A DNA stretch of 64,000 nucleotides from Acidocella sp. KAb 2-4 (GTDB lineage Bacteria > Pseudomonadota > Alphaproteobacteria > Acetobacterales > Acetobacteraceae), in the NCBI RefSeq assembly GCF_020567705.1, contig NZ_JAJDJU010000002.1:124001-188000 (forward strand), read 5' to 3'. Within the stretch, counting starts at the first letter, position 1; every line of letters begins with the position of its first letter. This document shows positions 1 through 9,507 of this stretch, piece after piece. The position numbers and the translations under genes are program-made. The notes beneath the pieces were generated by a model that saw only the letters and a list, made by a program, of their open reading frames with translations, did no database searches and was not told the DNA's origin.

Positions 1-36
1 CAGCAAAGCGGGGTGGGAGAGCGGGGTGTCGTTCAT
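1..36 (-). CDS. Possible start of a divergent gene, cut by the left edge
   Basis: On the minus strand an ATG at 36-34 opens a frame that stays open to the window edge and begins MNDTPLSHPALL. It would be divergent to the MBOAT gene. Only 12 codons are visible and no strong ribosome binding site precedes them, so this could be chance. No function can be proposed. Confidence 0.2.
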   Translation of the reverse strand, partial: MNDTPLSHPALL

Positions 37-53
37 GGAAACCGGTTGTAGTG

Positions 54-78
54 GCGTGGCGCTATAGCATCGCCACGC
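54..78. repeat. Inverted repeat upstream of the MBOAT gene
   Basis: GCGTGGCG (54-61) and CGCCACGC (71-78) form a perfect 8-bp inverted repeat around a 9-nt centre. There is no T-tract, so it is not a typical terminator. It lies between the putative divergent start at 36 and the TTG start at 151, and could be an operator or a leader hairpin. The pairing is seen; any role is inference. Confidence 0.4.
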
Positions 79-150
79 GGCAGGTCCAATTGCCTGGGCC
101 GATTTCGTAAAGTAAACCGGCGGCAATTCAACCTTAACGGGCTTTGAAAA

Positions 151-1572
151 TTGCTTTTCAACAGCAGGGTGTTCATCCTGGCGTTTCTGCCCGTGGCGCT
201 GAGCCTGTATCTGGCCGCCGCGCGGCTGGGGCGGCGGGCGGCCATGCTGTGGCTGCTGGCGGTGAGCCTGGTGTTTTACGCTTGGTGGAAGCCGCTCTGC
301 CTGCCGCTGCTGCTCGGCTCGATTGGCACGAACTTCCTATGCGGGCGGATGATGCTGCGCGCGCCGCGGCGGCGGCTCTGGCTGGTGGCGGGGCTGGTGT
401 TCAATTTCGCCTTGCTCGGGGTGTTCAAATATGCCGGGCTGTTCGGGGTGGCGGGCATCGTGCTGCCGCTGGGCATCAGCTTCTTCACCTTCCAGCAAGT
501 GATGTTCCTGGTCGATACATGGCGGGGCGAATTGGGCGCGGCGCCGTTCCTTGACTACGCCTGCTTCATCGCCTTCTTCCCGCATCTCATCTCGGGGCCG
601 ATCGTGCGGCCGGGGCATATCCTGCCGCAATTCGCGGCGCTGCGGCCCTGGGCTGGCTTGCGCGCGCGGGTGGCCGAGGGGGCGGAGCTGTTCCTGCTCG
701 GCCTGGCCAAGAAAATGGTGCTGGCCGACGGGCTGGCCCGTTTCGCCGATCCCGGCTTCGCGGCGGCGGCGCGGCATGATCCGCTGAGTCTGGTCGAAGC
801 CTGGGTGGCGCTGCTTGCCTACGCGCTGCAAATCTATTTCGACTTCTCCGGCTATTCCGACATGGCGATCGGCCTCGCCCGGATGTTCGGCATTTCGTTT
901 CCGGTGAATTTCGCCAGCCCCTATAAGGCGGATAATATCAGCCTGTTCTGGCGGCGCTGGAACATCACGCTCAGCTTTTTCCTGCGCGACTATCTCTACA
1001 TTCCGCTTGGCGGCAACCGGCGGGGCGAGGCGCGGCGCATCGCCAATCTGCTGATCACCATGCTGCTCGGCGGGCTGTGGCACGGGGCGGCGTGGCGCTT
1101 CTTGCTCTGGGGCGGGCTGCATGGGGTGTATCTGGTGCTGCATGGCTGGGCCGGGCGCTTAAGGCTGCGCCTGCCCGTGCGGCTGGGCTGGGCGCTCACC
1201 CTGTTTTGCGTGCTGCTGGCCTGGGTGCCGTTCCGCGCCGCCGGGTTTGGCGCGGCGATGGCGTTTTACAAAGGGCTGTTCGGCGGCAATGGCGTCGTCC
1301 TGCCCGCGCTGCTGGTGCAGGCGGCGCCGTGGCTGGGGCATGTCGCCCGAGCGGTGCCGGTGCTGCCTTATCTGGGCGATGCGCGCACGCTGAGCCTGCC
1401 GCAAGCCGTGCTGATGCTGGCGCTGGGCTGGTGGATCGCGCTCGCCTGGCCCAATACGCAGGAGATGACGCGCGGCCGCCGCCATGCCGCGCTGGTGGCC
1501 AGTGTGGCGTTCAGCTTGCAAGCCCTGTTCTTCGCCCCGGCTGCCGTGCCGTTTCTGTATTTCCAGTTCTGA
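151..1572 (+). CDS. MBOAT family O-acyltransferase (AlgI-like)
   Basis: Polytopic membrane-bound O-acyltransferase of 473 residues, the usual AlgI size. The family moves acyl groups, usually acetyl, across the inner membrane to exported polysaccharides or other envelope acceptors. The start is a TTG, chosen because MLFNSRVFILAFLPVAL matches the conserved N-terminus of the family. The sequence shows many hydrophobic segments, a FWRRWNITLS motif near residue 265, and the two conserved histidines at about 311 (LWHG) and 324 (GLHG). The next gene starts inside its stop codon (TGATG), so the pair is translationally coupled. No alginate genes are adjacent; the mannose-1-phosphate guanylyltransferase 5 kb away could supply GDP-mannose for a shared polymer, but that is speculative. 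Acceptor unknown. Confidence 0.9.
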   Translation: MLFNSRVFILAFLPVALSLYLAAARLGRRAAMLWLLAVSLVFYAWWKPLCLPLLLGSIGTNFLCGRMMLRAPRRRLWLVAGLVFNFALLGVFKYAGLFGVAGIVLPLGISFFTFQQVMFLVDTWRGELGAAPFLDYACFIAFFPHLISGPIVRPGHILPQFAALRPWAGLRARVAEGAELFLLGLAKKMVLADGLARFADPGFAAAARHDPLSLVEAWVALLAYALQIYFDFSGYSDMAIGLARMFGISFPVNFASPYKADNISLFWRRWNITLSFFLRDYLYIPLGGNRRGEARRIANLLITMLLGGLWHGAAWRFLLWGGLHGVYLVLHGWAGRLRLRLPVRLGWALTLFCVLLAWVPFRAAGFGAAMAFYKGLFGGNGVVLPALLVQAAPWLGHVARAVPVLPYLGDARTLSLPQAVLMLALGWWIALAWPNTQEMTRGRRHAALVASVAFSLQALFFAPAAVPFLYFQF

Positions 1573-2558
1573 TGCGCCGGCTGCTGCTCGCTTGCCTAGC
1601 CTCGGTGGTGCTGTATGCCGGGCTGTTTGGCGCGGTGGCCGACAGGCCGCTCTCGCTCGGCGCGCTGCGGCTGGAGATGCGGCAAAAGGTCGCCGCGCTG
1701 GCGGCGCTGCCCTCGCCGCGCCTGGTGATCCTCGCCGGGTCCAACGGGCCGTACTCGCATTCCTGCGCGGTGCTGGGGGCGATGCTGAACCTGCCCTGCG
1801 AGAATGCGGGCATCGCCGTCGGCATCGGGCTGGACGATGTGTTCGCCCGCGATGCGCCGCTGCTGCGCGCGGGGGATGTGGTGTATATGCCGATGGAGTT
1901 GCAGCAATACACGATGAGCGCGGCGGCCTATCGCGCGGCGGTGGATGGCGCGTTACTGCTCCGCCACGACCGGGCTTTGCTGTGGCGCTTGCCGCTGGGG
2001 CGGGTGCTGGGTGCGTTGTTCTGCTGCCAATTGGCGGATCTGATGGAGGCGGCGGCGGAGATGCCGCTCGCGCATCTGCATGCGCTCGACGCCCAAGCCC
2101 TGCTGGCGCGCGAATACAACGCCCAGGGCGACCGCATCGACAACGCCGCCGCGCAGCGTGTTCCCGCACTCATCGGCCCGCCGCCCCCCTTGCCGGCGCC
2201 GGCGGAGATCGCGGCGGGCTATGGGGCGAGGCTGATCGCCGGCTTTGTCGCCACGGAAACCCGGCGCGGCGTGGTGGTGATTGGCGGGCTGCCGGTGGAG
2301 GACCGTGCCGCCAGGCTGCCGCCCGCGCTGTTGGCGGCGATCGAGGCGGTGTATACGCAAAATGGAGGGCAGTTCCTGGCGCTGGCCAATGAGAGCCACT
2401 ACCCGGCGGCGGATTTCTTCAACAGCCCGGAGCATCTGAGCCGGCCTTGCCAGTTGCGTCATACGATGACGCTGGCCCCGGCGCTGGCGGCCCTGCTGCG
2501 CCGCCCCGCCGGTGCGCCCCCGCCCGGCGCGGCGGCGCTGGCGGCCGCCTGCCCTTAA
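1572..2558 (+). CDS. MBOAT-partner protein, SGNH hydrolase-like, membrane-anchored
   Basis: Product of 328 residues with an N-terminal hydrophobic signal or anchor (about residues 3-25) and a periplasmic remainder. The ATG overlaps the MBOAT stop, which sets the start. After the anchor comes [14 protein letters not shown], with a serine at 57 placed like the GDS serine of SGNH hydrolases, and near the end a FFNSPEHLS segment (Asn284, His288) placed like the Asp-x-x-His block. MBOAT proteins are commonly paired with such proteins (AlgJ/AlgX, DltD), which complete transfer of the acyl group. The usual aspartate position appears to be Asn here, so activity is uncertain. Its stop overlaps the cobT stop from the other strand. 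Exact substrate not recognisable. Confidence 0.7.
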   Translation: MRRLLLACLASVVLYAGLFGAVADRPLSLGALRLEMRQKVAALAALPSPRLVILAGSNGPYSHSCAVLGAMLNLPCENAGIAVGIGLDDVFARDAPLLRAGDVVYMPMELQQYTMSAAAYRAAVDGALLLRHDRALLWRLPLGRVLGALFCCQLADLMEAAAEMPLAHLHALDAQALLAREYNAQGDRIDNAAAQRVPALIGPPPPLPAPAEIAAGYGARLIAGFVATETRRGVVVIGGLPVEDRAARLPPALLAAIEAVYTQNGGQFLALANESHYPAADFFNSPEHLSRPCQLRHTMTLAPALAALLRRPAGAPPPGAAALAAACP

Positions 2559-4438
2559 CCGATCTGCGGTGCCCCGCGTGCCGTGGCCTGGTGCCAGGCC
2601 GCGGCTTCGTCCTCGTCGAACAGCTCGGCCAGCTTGCGCATCATCGTGCCGCCCAGCTCCTCGGCGTCCACGATGGTCACCGCGCGGCGGTAATAGCGCG
2701 TCACGTCATGCCCGATGCCAATGGCGATCAGCTCCACCAACCCCCGGTTTTCGATGTCGCGGATTACGTCGCGCAGATGCCGCTCGAGATAATTCCCGGC
2801 ATTCACCGAGAGGGTGGAGTCGTCCACCGGCGCGCCATCGGAGATGACCATCAGGATGCGCCGGTATTCGGGCCGGGCGAGCAGGCGGCGATAGGCCCAG
2901 AGCAGGGCCTCGCCGTCGATATTCTCCTTCAGCAGCCCCTCGCGCAGCATCAGGCCGAGGTTTTTGCGCGCCCGGCGCATCGGCATGTCGGCGGCCTTGT
3001 AGATGATATGGCGCAGATCGTTCAGCCGGCCGGGATGCGCGGGCTTGCCGTCCTGCACCCATTTCTCGCGGCTCTGCCCGCCTTTCCAGGCGCGGGTGGT
3101 GAAGCCGAGGATCTCCACCTTCACGCCGCAGCGCTCCAGCGTGCGGGCCAGGATATCGCCGCACATCGCCGCCACGGTGATCGGGCGGCCGCGCATCGAG
3201 CCGGAATTGTCGAGCAGCAGCGTCACCACCGTGTCGCGGAACTCGGTTTCCAGCTCTTGCTTGTAGGTGAGCGCCAGCAGCGGATCGACAACCACGCGGG
3301 CGAGGCGCGCGGCGTCCAGCATGCCTTCCTCGAGGTCGAATTCCCAGGCGCGGGTCTGCTGGGCGAGCAGGCGGCGCTGCAGCCGGTTGGCGAGCTTGGC
3401 GACCACCGCGTGCAGATGCTGCAATTGCTGGTCGAGCTGCTGGCGCAGGCGGGAGAGTTCGTCCGGGTCGCACAGCTCCTCGGCCAGGATCTCCTCGTCG
3501 AAGGCGGTGGTGTAGGGGCGGTAGGCGCTGGTGTCGCCGGTGTCGGCGGGTGGGCGGCGCGGCTGCGGCCCGGCGGGGGATTCGCCGGCATCGGCGGGCA
3601 TGTCCTCCGGCTCGCCCTCTTCCTCGGTGAAATCATCGCCCGCGTCGCCCTCGGCGGTCTCGGGCTGCGCGGCGAGTAGCGGGGCTTCCTGCGTCTGGCT
3701 CTGGCCCTGGCTGTCGGGGGTGTTGTCCTGCTGGACGGTCTGCTCCCCCTGGTCCTGGCTTTGCTCTTCGTTCTGCTCGTCGCCCGGCCCGGCTTCCGCC
3801 TCGGCCAGCTCCACCGCCGCCAGCAGCTTGCGCGCGGCGCGGCTGTATACGGCCTGGTCCGCCTGGGCGTGGGCGAGCTCGTCCAGCGCGGCCTCGGCCT
3901 CGGGAGGCAGCGTGCGGTGCCACAGATTCAGGATCTGCCGCGCCGAGTCGGGCACGGCGGCGGGGTCCATGCGCTCGCGCGCCAGCAGGGCGACGGCGGC
4001 GGGCAGCGGCAGCTGGTCGCGCGCGACCATTTTGTCCAAGCCCCCGGCGACGCATTCATCATCCAGCTTCTGGCGCAGATTGGCCGCCACCCCGGCCATG
4101 TGCCGCGCGCCGAACACCTCCACGCGCGCCTGTTCCAGCGCGTCGAACGCCTCGCGCGCCTCGCGCGAGGCCGGGGCGCGGGCGTTATGCACCGCGTCGT
4201 CATGATAGCGCAGGCGCAGGGCCATCGCATCGGCGGCGGCGCGCAGCTTGGCCATCTCGGGCGCGGGCAGCGCGCGCGAGGGCGTGGGCAGCCGCGCCCG
4301 CTTGTTGTTGCTGGCCAGCCCGGCCGGGCCCGGCTGATAGGCGACCTCCAGCTCCTGCACATGCGCCATCGCCCGCAGCGTGTTGGCGGTGGCGCGCTTG
4401 AACTCCTCGGCCTTGCCCTGGTCCTGCTTGCCGTTCAT
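2555..4438 (-). CDS. cobT: Cobaltochelatase subunit CobT
   Basis: Large subunit partner of CobS in the ATP-dependent CobNST cobaltochelatase, which inserts Co2+ into hydrogenobyrinic acid a,c-diamide in the aerobic cobalamin pathway. Length 627 residues, normal for CobT. The N-terminal half carries a conserved alpha-helical region followed by a long acidic, Gln/Glu/Ser-rich linker (about residues 210-300). The C-terminal half is a von Willebrand A domain with the MIDAS motif DNSGSMRG beginning at Asp410 and a later [10 protein letters not shown] segment. cobS lies 6 bp upstream on the same strand, so the two are one operon. CobN is not in the window. The stop codon overlaps that of the convergent MBOAT partner gene within TTAA. 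Confidence 0.95.
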   Translation of the reverse strand: MNGKQDQGKAEEFKRATANTLRAMAHVQELEVAYQPGPAGLASNNKRARLPTPSRALPAPEMAKLRAAADAMALRLRYHDDAVHNARAPASREAREAFDALEQARVEVFGARHMAGVAANLRQKLDDECVAGGLDKMVARDQLPLPAAVALLARERMDPAAVPDSARQILNLWHRTLPPEAEAALDELAHAQADQAVYSRAARKLLAAVELAEAEAGPGDEQNEEQSQDQGEQTVQQDNTPDSQGQSQTQEAPLLAAQPETAEGDAGDDFTEEEGEPEDMPADAGESPAGPQPRRPPADTGDTSAYRPYTTAFDEEILAEELCDPDELSRLRQQLDQQLQHLHAVVAKLANRLQRRLLAQQTRAWEFDLEEGMLDAARLARVVVDPLLALTYKQELETEFRDTVVTLLLDNSGSMRGRPITVAAMCGDILARTLERCGVKVEILGFTTRAWKGGQSREKWVQDGKPAHPGRLNDLRHIIYKAADMPMRRARKNLGLMLREGLLKENIDGEALLWAYRRLLARPEYRRILMVISDGAPVDDSTLSVNAGNYLERHLRDVIRDIENRGLVELIAIGIGHDVTRYYRRAVTIVDAEELGGTMMRKLAELFDEDEAAAWHQATARGAPQIG

Positions 4439-4444
4439 GGCGCG

Positions 4445-5455
4445 TCAGGCCGTCTGGCGCAGGCCGGTCGGGATCTCCTCGTTGAAGCAGCGCTGGTAGT
4501 ATTCGGCCACCGTCTGGCGCTCGGCTTCGTCGCATTTATTAAGGAAGGTGAGGCGGAAGGCGAAGCCGACATCCCCGAAGATGCGCGTGTTCTCGGCCCA
4601 GGTGATGACCGTGCGCGGCGACATCACGGTCGAGATATCGCCCGCGATGAAGCCGGCGCGGGTGAGGTCGGCCAGCGCCACCATGCGCTCGACGCGCTGC
4701 TTGGTCGCCGCGTCGGCCGTGGCGATGCCCATCTTCGCCAGCACGATCCCGACTTCCTGCGCATGCGGCAGGTAGTTGAGCGTGGCGACGATGTTCCAGC
4801 GGTCCATCTGGCCCTGGTTGATCTGCTGCGTGCCGTGATACAGCCCGGTGGTGTCGCCCAGGCCGACCGTGTTGGCGGTGGCGAACAGGCGGAAGGCCGG
4901 ATGCGGGCGGATCACGCGGTTCTGGTCGAGCAGGGTGAGCTTGCCCTCCACCTCCAGCACGCGCTGGATCACGAACATCACATCAGGGCGGCCGGCGTCG
5001 TATTCGTCGAACACCAGGGCGCAGGGGTGCTGCAGCGCCCAGGGCAGGATGCCTTCGCGGAATTCGGTGACCTGCTTGCCGTCCTTCAGCACGATCGCGT
5101 CTTTGCCGATCAGGTCGATGCGGCTGATATGGCTGTCGAGGTTGACGCGGATGCAGGGCCAGTTGAGCCGCGCCGCCACCTGCTCGATATGCGTGGATTT
5201 GCCGGTGCCGTGATAACCCTGGATCATCACGCGGCGGTTGAACGCGAAGCCCGCGAGAATGGCCAGCGTGGTCTCGCGGTCGAACTGGTAGGACGGGTCG
5301 GGATCGGGCACATGCTCGGTGCGCAGCGAGAAGGCGGGGACTTCCAGATCGGTGTCGATGCCGAACACCTCACGCGCCTTGACGGTGATGTCGGGCAGGT
5401 TGATCGCCGAGGTAGGGGGCACCCGGGCTTCGGTCGTCGCGGCGGAGTCGTTCAT
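4445..5455 (-). CDS. cobS: Cobaltochelatase subunit CobS (AAA+ ATPase)
   Basis: MoxR-like AAA+ ATPase of 336 residues that powers cobalt insertion together with CobT and CobN. The Walker A motif GYHGTGKST is at residues 80-88, Walker B is in [13 protein letters not shown] near residue 143, and a sensor region ([19 protein letters not shown]) follows. Length and the N-terminal [15 protein letters not shown] segment match CobS. It precedes cobT by 6 bp and follows the J-domain gene by 74 bp, an order common in alphaproteobacteria. No cobalamin riboswitch was recognisable upstream. Confidence 0.95.
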   Translation of the reverse strand: MNDSAATTEARVPPTSAINLPDITVKAREVFGIDTDLEVPAFSLRTEHVPDPDPSYQFDRETTLAILAGFAFNRRVMIQGYHGTGKSTHIEQVAARLNWPCIRVNLDSHISRIDLIGKDAIVLKDGKQVTEFREGILPWALQHPCALVFDEYDAGRPDVMFVIQRVLEVEGKLTLLDQNRVIRPHPAFRLFATANTVGLGDTTGLYHGTQQINQGQMDRWNIVATLNYLPHAQEVGIVLAKMGIATADAATKQRVERMVALADLTRAGFIAGDISTVMSPRTVITWAENTRIFGDVGFAFRLTFLNKCDEAERQTVAEYYQRCFNEEIPTGLRQTA

Positions 5456-5529
5456 TATTCTGTCCTTAAGGCTTGCTCGCTGGGTTTGTGCTTTGCCACT
5501 TTATGCGCTGACGCTCAATCCGGGCGCCT

Positions 5530-6090
5530 TCAGGCCAGCTTGGCGCGCAGCGTGGCATAGGCGAGGTTGATGCGTTTCAGCCGTTCCTCGGCCCCCTTGT
5601 CGCCTTGGTTGGCATCCGGGTGGTGCTGCTTGGCCAGGGTTTTGTAGGTGGTTTTCACCACCGCCAGCGTCACCGGCCAGGTGAGGCCGAAAATCTCCAA
5701 CGCTTCGCGCAACTCTGGCGGCAGGCCCGGGCGCGGCGCGGCGCGCGGGCGCTCGGCCCCGAAGGCGAAATTGCGCAGCTCGGCTTCCAGCGCCTCCTGC
5801 TGGCGGCTGGCGGCGCCGTTTTGGCCGAGCGGCCAGCTCGGGCGCTGCCAGGAGGAATCGGCGCGCAGCTCGGCCTCGATCTCGGCGCTGGACATGCCCT
5901 TGTAGTAATCCCAGCTGGCGTTGTAGGCGCGCACATGCTCCAGGCAGAACCAGCGGTATTCGCGCAAATTGTCGCGGGATTTGGGGGCGCGGAAATCGCC
6001 AGTCTGCGCGCAGCCGGGACTCTCGCAGCCCTGGCCGGGGGCGGCCGGATCAGGCGCGTAGGCGCGCGGCTTGCGGTGGGTCGAGATCAT
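5530..6090 (-). CDS. J-domain protein (DnaJ-like co-chaperone)
   Basis: Small protein of 186 residues with a C-terminal J-domain, the reverse of classical DnaJ. The diagnostic HPD tripeptide is at residues 157-159 (AKQHHPDANQGDKGAEERLK). The N-terminal part holds scattered cysteines and a histidine (GCESPGC, WFCLEHVRAYN) that could bind a metal. The start MISTHRKPRAYAPDP is preferred over an in-frame start 48 codons upstream, because the extension would run into the bolA leader. It presumably stimulates an Hsp70. It is upstream of cobS on the same strand and divergent from bolA; a chaperone role for the chelatase is speculation. Confidence 0.8.
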   Translation of the reverse strand: MISTHRKPRAYAPDPAAPGQGCESPGCAQTGDFRAPKSRDNLREYRWFCLEHVRAYNASWDYYKGMSSAEIEAELRADSSWQRPSWPLGQNGAASRQQEALEAELRNFAFGAERPRAAPRPGLPPELREALEIFGLTWPVTLAVVKTTYKTLAKQHHPDANQGDKGAEERLKRINLAYATLRAKLA

Positions 6091-6178
6091 GGCCTTTAAT
6101 GTGCCCCCTCGCGCGCGATTGGCAATAACCGATGCGGCCTGCGCGGCGCAGAGCAGAGATGAACAAAGGAGAGCGGCG

Positions 6179-6448
6179 GTGAGCACCAGAGCGGAGCGGA
6201 TCGAGCAGGCGTTGCGGGCGGCGTTCGCGCCCACGGTGTTGCAGGTGGCGGATGAGAGTCACCGCCATGCCCGGCATGCGGACCGCATGGATCTGCCCGC
6301 CGGAGAGACCCATTACGCGGTGACGATGGTGGCGGAGTCGCTGCGCCCGCTCTCGCGCGTGGAGCGTTCGCGCGCCGTGCACGAGGCGTTGGCGGCGGAG
6401 TTCAAGACCGGGCTGCACGCGCTCTCGCTCAGCCTGAGCGTGCCCTGA
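6179..6448 (+). CDS. bolA: BolA family protein
   Basis: Protein of 89 residues, the usual BolA length. BolA proteins pair with monothiol glutaredoxins, bind or transfer Fe-S clusters, and influence envelope and stress genes. The GTG start at 6179 is chosen because AAGGAG at 6166-6171 lies 7 nt upstream and the product then begins VSTRAERIEQALRAAFAP, as BolA does. The core SHRHA and THYAVTMVAESLRPLSRVERSR segments and the C-terminal HALSLSL motif are all present. Divergent from the J-domain gene, an arrangement common in alphaproteobacteria. It ends 7 bp from the convergent manC stop. Confidence 0.9.
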   Translation: MSTRAERIEQALRAAFAPTVLQVADESHRHARHADRMDLPAGETHYAVTMVAESLRPLSRVERSRAVHEALAAEFKTGLHALSLSLSVP

Positions 6449-6455
6449 GCCGGGA

Positions 6456-7892
6456 TTACTGGCGGCCGTACGTATCCTCGAAGCGGACGATGTCGTCCTC
6501 GCCCAGATAGGCGCCGGACTGCACCTCGATCACCGTGAGCGGGATTTTGCCGGGGTTCTCCAGCCGGTGCAGGCTGCCGAGCGGCAGGTAGACGCTCTCG
6601 TTCTCGCGCAGCAGCTGGATCTCGTCGTCGCGGGTGACGGAGGCCACGCCCTGCACCACCACCCAATGCTCGGCGCGGTGGTAATGTTTTTGCAAGGAGA
6701 GCTTCTGCCCTGGCCAGACGACGATGCGCTTCACCTGGAAGCGGTCGCCCTGGATCAGGCTCTCATAGAAGCCCCAGGGGCGGTAGGTGCGGTTATGGCT
6801 GTCGGCCTCGGAGCGCTTGGCGGCCTTCAGCCGGTCGACGATGAGCTTCACGTTCTGCGCCTGGTCGCGGCTGGCCACGAGCACGGCGTCCTGGGTGTTG
6901 ACGACGACGAGGTCGCGCACGCCGAGCAGCGCGGTGAGCCCGGCTTCGCTGCGCACATAGCTGCTTTCGACGCCTTCCAGCACCACATCGCCCAGCGCCA
7001 CGTTGCCGGCTTCGTCCTTGGCCGAGATGTCGAACAGCGCGGCCCAGGAGCCGACATCCGACCAGCCGATGGCGGCGGGCACGACCACGGCCCGGGCGGT
7101 CTTTTCGGCCACCGCGTAGTCGATGGAGATATCGGGCGCCTCGCCGAATTCAGCGGTGCCGAGGCGGATGAAGTCGAGATCCGCGTTGCGCGCGGCGAGG
7201 GCGGCGCGGGCGGCGGCGAGCACCTCGGGGGAGAGTTGCTCCAGTTCGGCCAGCATGGTGTCGGCGCGGAACAGGAACATGCCGGAATTCCACAAATGCC
7301 CGCCGCTGGCGAGCAGCGCCGTGGCGCGGGCGAGATCAGGCTTCTCGACGAAGCGCGCCACCTGGAACACCCCGTCCAGGCCCGGCAGCGCCGCGCCGCG
7401 GGCGATGTAGCCGTAGCCGGTTTCCGGCGCCGTGGGCTCCATGCCGAAGGTGACGATATGCCCGGCCTGCGCCGCGGGCAGGGCGGTGCGCAGGGCGGCG
7501 CGCAGGGCCTCGCGGTCGTTGATCGCGGCATCCGCGGCCATGATCCAGAGCACCGAGTCGGGCGCGGCCTCGGCCGCCAGCAGCGCCGCCACGGCGATGG
7601 CCGGAGCGCTGTTGCGGCCGACCGGCTCCAGCACGATGCGCGCGCCACCGATCCCGGCCTCGCGCAGTTGCTCGGCGACGACGAAGCGGTGATCCTGGTT
7701 GGCGACCACGATGGGCGGGGTGAACTCGGGCGAGGCGGCGCGCAGCGCGGTCTCCGCCAGCATCGAATGCGCGGCGATCAGCGGCCAGAACTGCTTGGGG
7801 AAGCTCTTGCGCGACACCGGCCAGAGCCGCGTGCCCGAACCGCCGGAGAGGATGACGGGAATGATCTGGTTTGCCGGGGCTGCGCTGGTCAT
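6456..7892 (-). CDS. manC: Mannose-1-phosphate guanylyltransferase / mannose-6-phosphate isomerase
   Basis: Bifunctional type II PMI/GMP enzyme of 478 residues (AlgA/XanB/CpsB class). It interconverts fructose-6-P and mannose-6-P and makes GDP-mannose from mannose-1-P and GTP for surface polysaccharides. The nucleotidyltransferase signature GGSGTRLWP is at residues 17-25, followed by SRKSFPKQF. The C-terminal cupin isomerase domain shows RPWGFYESL and GQKLSLQKHYHRAEHWVVV with metal-binding His residues. It is a single gene, divergent from the creatininase-family gene, with no glycosyltransferases next to it, so its polymer must be encoded elsewhere. Confidence 0.94.
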   Translation of the reverse strand: MTSAAPANQIIPVILSGGSGTRLWPVSRKSFPKQFWPLIAAHSMLAETALRAASPEFTPPIVVANQDHRFVVAEQLREAGIGGARIVLEPVGRNSAPAIAVAALLAAEAAPDSVLWIMAADAAINDREALRAALRTALPAAQAGHIVTFGMEPTAPETGYGYIARGAALPGLDGVFQVARFVEKPDLARATALLASGGHLWNSGMFLFRADTMLAELEQLSPEVLAAARAALAARNADLDFIRLGTAEFGEAPDISIDYAVAEKTARAVVVPAAIGWSDVGSWAALFDISAKDEAGNVALGDVVLEGVESSYVRSEAGLTALLGVRDLVVVNTQDAVLVASRDQAQNVKLIVDRLKAAKRSEADSHNRTYRPWGFYESLIQGDRFQVKRIVVWPGQKLSLQKHYHRAEHWVVVQGVASVTRDDEIQLLRENESVYLPLGSLHRLENPGKIPLTVIEVQSGAYLGEDDIVRFEDTYGRQ

Positions 7893-7967
7893 GATCCTGT
7901 CCGCTTGTTTCGCGCGCAGTTAATCTTGGGGCTTTGCCGATGTCCAGCGTGCGGGCAATATCAGCGC

Positions 7968-8804
7968 ATGACCGACGCCACCCCCAATTTCGTCCGCTTA
8001 GGCGACCTCACCGCCCCCGCCTTCGCCGAGGCGCTGAAGCGCAACCCGGTGATCCTGCTGCCGCTGGGTAGCCAGGAGGACCATGGCCCGCACCAGCCGA
8101 TGGGTGATTACCTGCTGGCCGAGACGATCGCCGAGCGCATCGCCCGGCGCGCGCATGCGCTGGGTGCGCCCGCCTATGTGGCGCCGGGGTTGCCCTTTGG
8201 CGTGGCGGATTATTTCGGCTCCAGCCCCGGCGGGCTGGCGCTCTCGGCCGAGAGCTTCCGGCATGTGCTGGATGACCTGCTGCACGGGCTGCTGCGGCAC
8301 GGGCTGACGCGCATCGTCATCCTCAACGCCCATGGCGGCAATGTGCCGGTGATCCACCAGGCGACGCTGGCGCTGCGGCGCGCGCGGCGGGTGGTGGTGC
8401 CGTCGTTTTATCTGTGGAAGGTCGCGCGCCAGCTTATGGAGCGGCGCCTCGGCGGGGCCGGGCAGGCGCGGTTCGGGCATGGGGCGGAGCCGCTGCTCTC
8501 GCTCAACCTGGCGCTGCGCGGTGATTGCGTTTCCGCCCAGGGCGAACCCGCGCGCGCGCCGGGCAAGGCGTTCGGCCTGCCGGTGAGCGGCTTTGGCACA
8601 ATCGAGTTCCAGGGGGTGCAGGTGGAGGTGCCGGTGGAGTTCGAGGCGGTGCCGCGCGCGGCCATCGCCGCCGCCTGGCCCGAGGGCAGCGCGGAGCTGG
8701 GGGCCGAGGTGGCCGAGGCGCTGGTGCAGGCCGGGGCGGCGTTCGCCAGGCTGGTGTATGAGCGCGCGATCGGCGATTACGCGGCGCCCCCCGGGGCGGA
8801 TTAA
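7968..8804 (+). CDS. Creatininase family amidohydrolase
   Basis: Metal-dependent hydrolase of 278 residues. The family includes creatininase, F420/MftE-type peptidases and formamide hydrolases. The metal-binding motif LPLGSQEDHGPHQP spans residues 31-44 (Glu37, His39), with a further Asp at 47, a NAHGGNVP motif in the middle and a Glu in GHGAEP. The start ATG at 7968 begins MTDATPNFVRLGDLT. Monocistronic, divergent from manC and convergent with the atp12 gene 7 bp away. No mycofactocin or pyrimidine genes are nearby, so the substrate cannot be told. Confidence 0.85.
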   Translation: MTDATPNFVRLGDLTAPAFAEALKRNPVILLPLGSQEDHGPHQPMGDYLLAETIAERIARRAHALGAPAYVAPGLPFGVADYFGSSPGGLALSAESFRHVLDDLLHGLLRHGLTRIVILNAHGGNVPVIHQATLALRRARRVVVPSFYLWKVARQLMERRLGGAGQARFGHGAEPLLSLNLALRGDCVSAQGEPARAPGKAFGLPVSGFGTIEFQGVQVEVPVEFEAVPRAAIAAAWPEGSAELGAEVAEALVQAGAAFARLVYERAIGDYAAPPGAD

Positions 8805-8811
8805 GCCGCGC

Positions 8812-9507
8812 TCAGCCCTGGCATAATTCGAGAAAGCGGCGGCTGGCGGTGACCTCGGCCAGCACATGCCGCCGCCGCGTCAGCGCCTCACGGTCCTGGC
8901 CCCAGCGCGTTTCCTGCCAGAGTTCGTCGGTGGAGGCGGCGGCGCAGGCGGCTTCGGCGTCCAGCGCGCCTTCGGCCAGGGCCAGCCCTAGTACCAAGCT
9001 GCCCAGCGCGGGCACGATCACCCCCAGCGCGGCGATGCCGTAATCGGTGTAGGCCTCCAGCGCGGCGGTGAAGCGCGCGGCGGTGTCGGGGTGCTGGTCG
9101 ATGGGCAGCACCCCGGTGGTGGTCAGCAGGTCCACGGCGAAGCGCTCGCGCGCCCAGTGCAGCCACGGGTCCCATAGCCGGCGCTGCTCGGCCACCAGGG
9201 GGTCGGGGGTGCCGGCGCGGTAGCAGAGCAGGTCATTCATACCATAGGCGGCGAGCTGGCGGATGATGTCCGCGCGGTGCAGGGCCACGCGCTCTTGCGC
9301 CGTGCTGGCGAGCTGGGTGAGCGGCAGGTCATCGGGCTTGAACTCCGCCGGGGCGTCCTGCCACTCCGCCGCGATGGCCGCGGCCAGCGCGCCATAGGGC
9401 ACACGCAGCGCCGGGCTGCCGGGGAGTTTCAGGGGCTTGTTGTCGAGCCGGAGGACGAAATGCCCGTCCTCGGGGAGCGCGGCGGCGGTGGTCCAGAAGC
9501 GTTTCAT
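8812..9507 (-). CDS. ATP12 family F1-ATPase assembly chaperone
   Basis: Protein of 231 residues homologous to mitochondrial Atp12, which binds the free F1 alpha subunit during ATP synthase assembly. Family features seen: KRFWTTAAALPEDGHFVLRLDNKPLKLPG at the N-terminus (a conserved strand with a DGRxLKTP-like element), an EWQ motif near residue 50, the PLTQLAST segment and the DLLCYRA motif. It is characteristic of alphaproteobacteria. The start overlaps the asmA-like stop by 4 bp (ATGA), so the two genes are co-translated. Confidence 0.9.
   Translation of the reverse strand: MKRFWTTAAALPEDGHFVLRLDNKPLKLPGSPALRVPYGALAAAIAAEWQDAPAEFKPDDLPLTQLASTAQERVALHRADIIRQLAAYGMNDLLCYRAGTPDPLVAEQRRLWDPWLHWARERFAVDLLTTTGVLPIDQHPDTAARFTAALEAYTDYGIAALGVIVPALGSLVLGLALAEGALDAEAACAAASTDELWQETRWGQDREALTRRRHVLAEVTASRRFLELCQG

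Noticed and set aside
5456-5529. Cobalamin riboswitch before cobS
   Set aside because: The 74-bp spacer is too short and shows no B12-box-like sequence.
3761-5560. Long plus-strand frame opposite cobT and cobS
   Set aside because: Antisense to two well-supported chelatase genes and without any family motif.
6567-7967. In-frame upstream extension of the creatininase-family gene across manC
   Set aside because: The extension is antisense to manC and has no conserved features; the family N-terminus begins at 7968.
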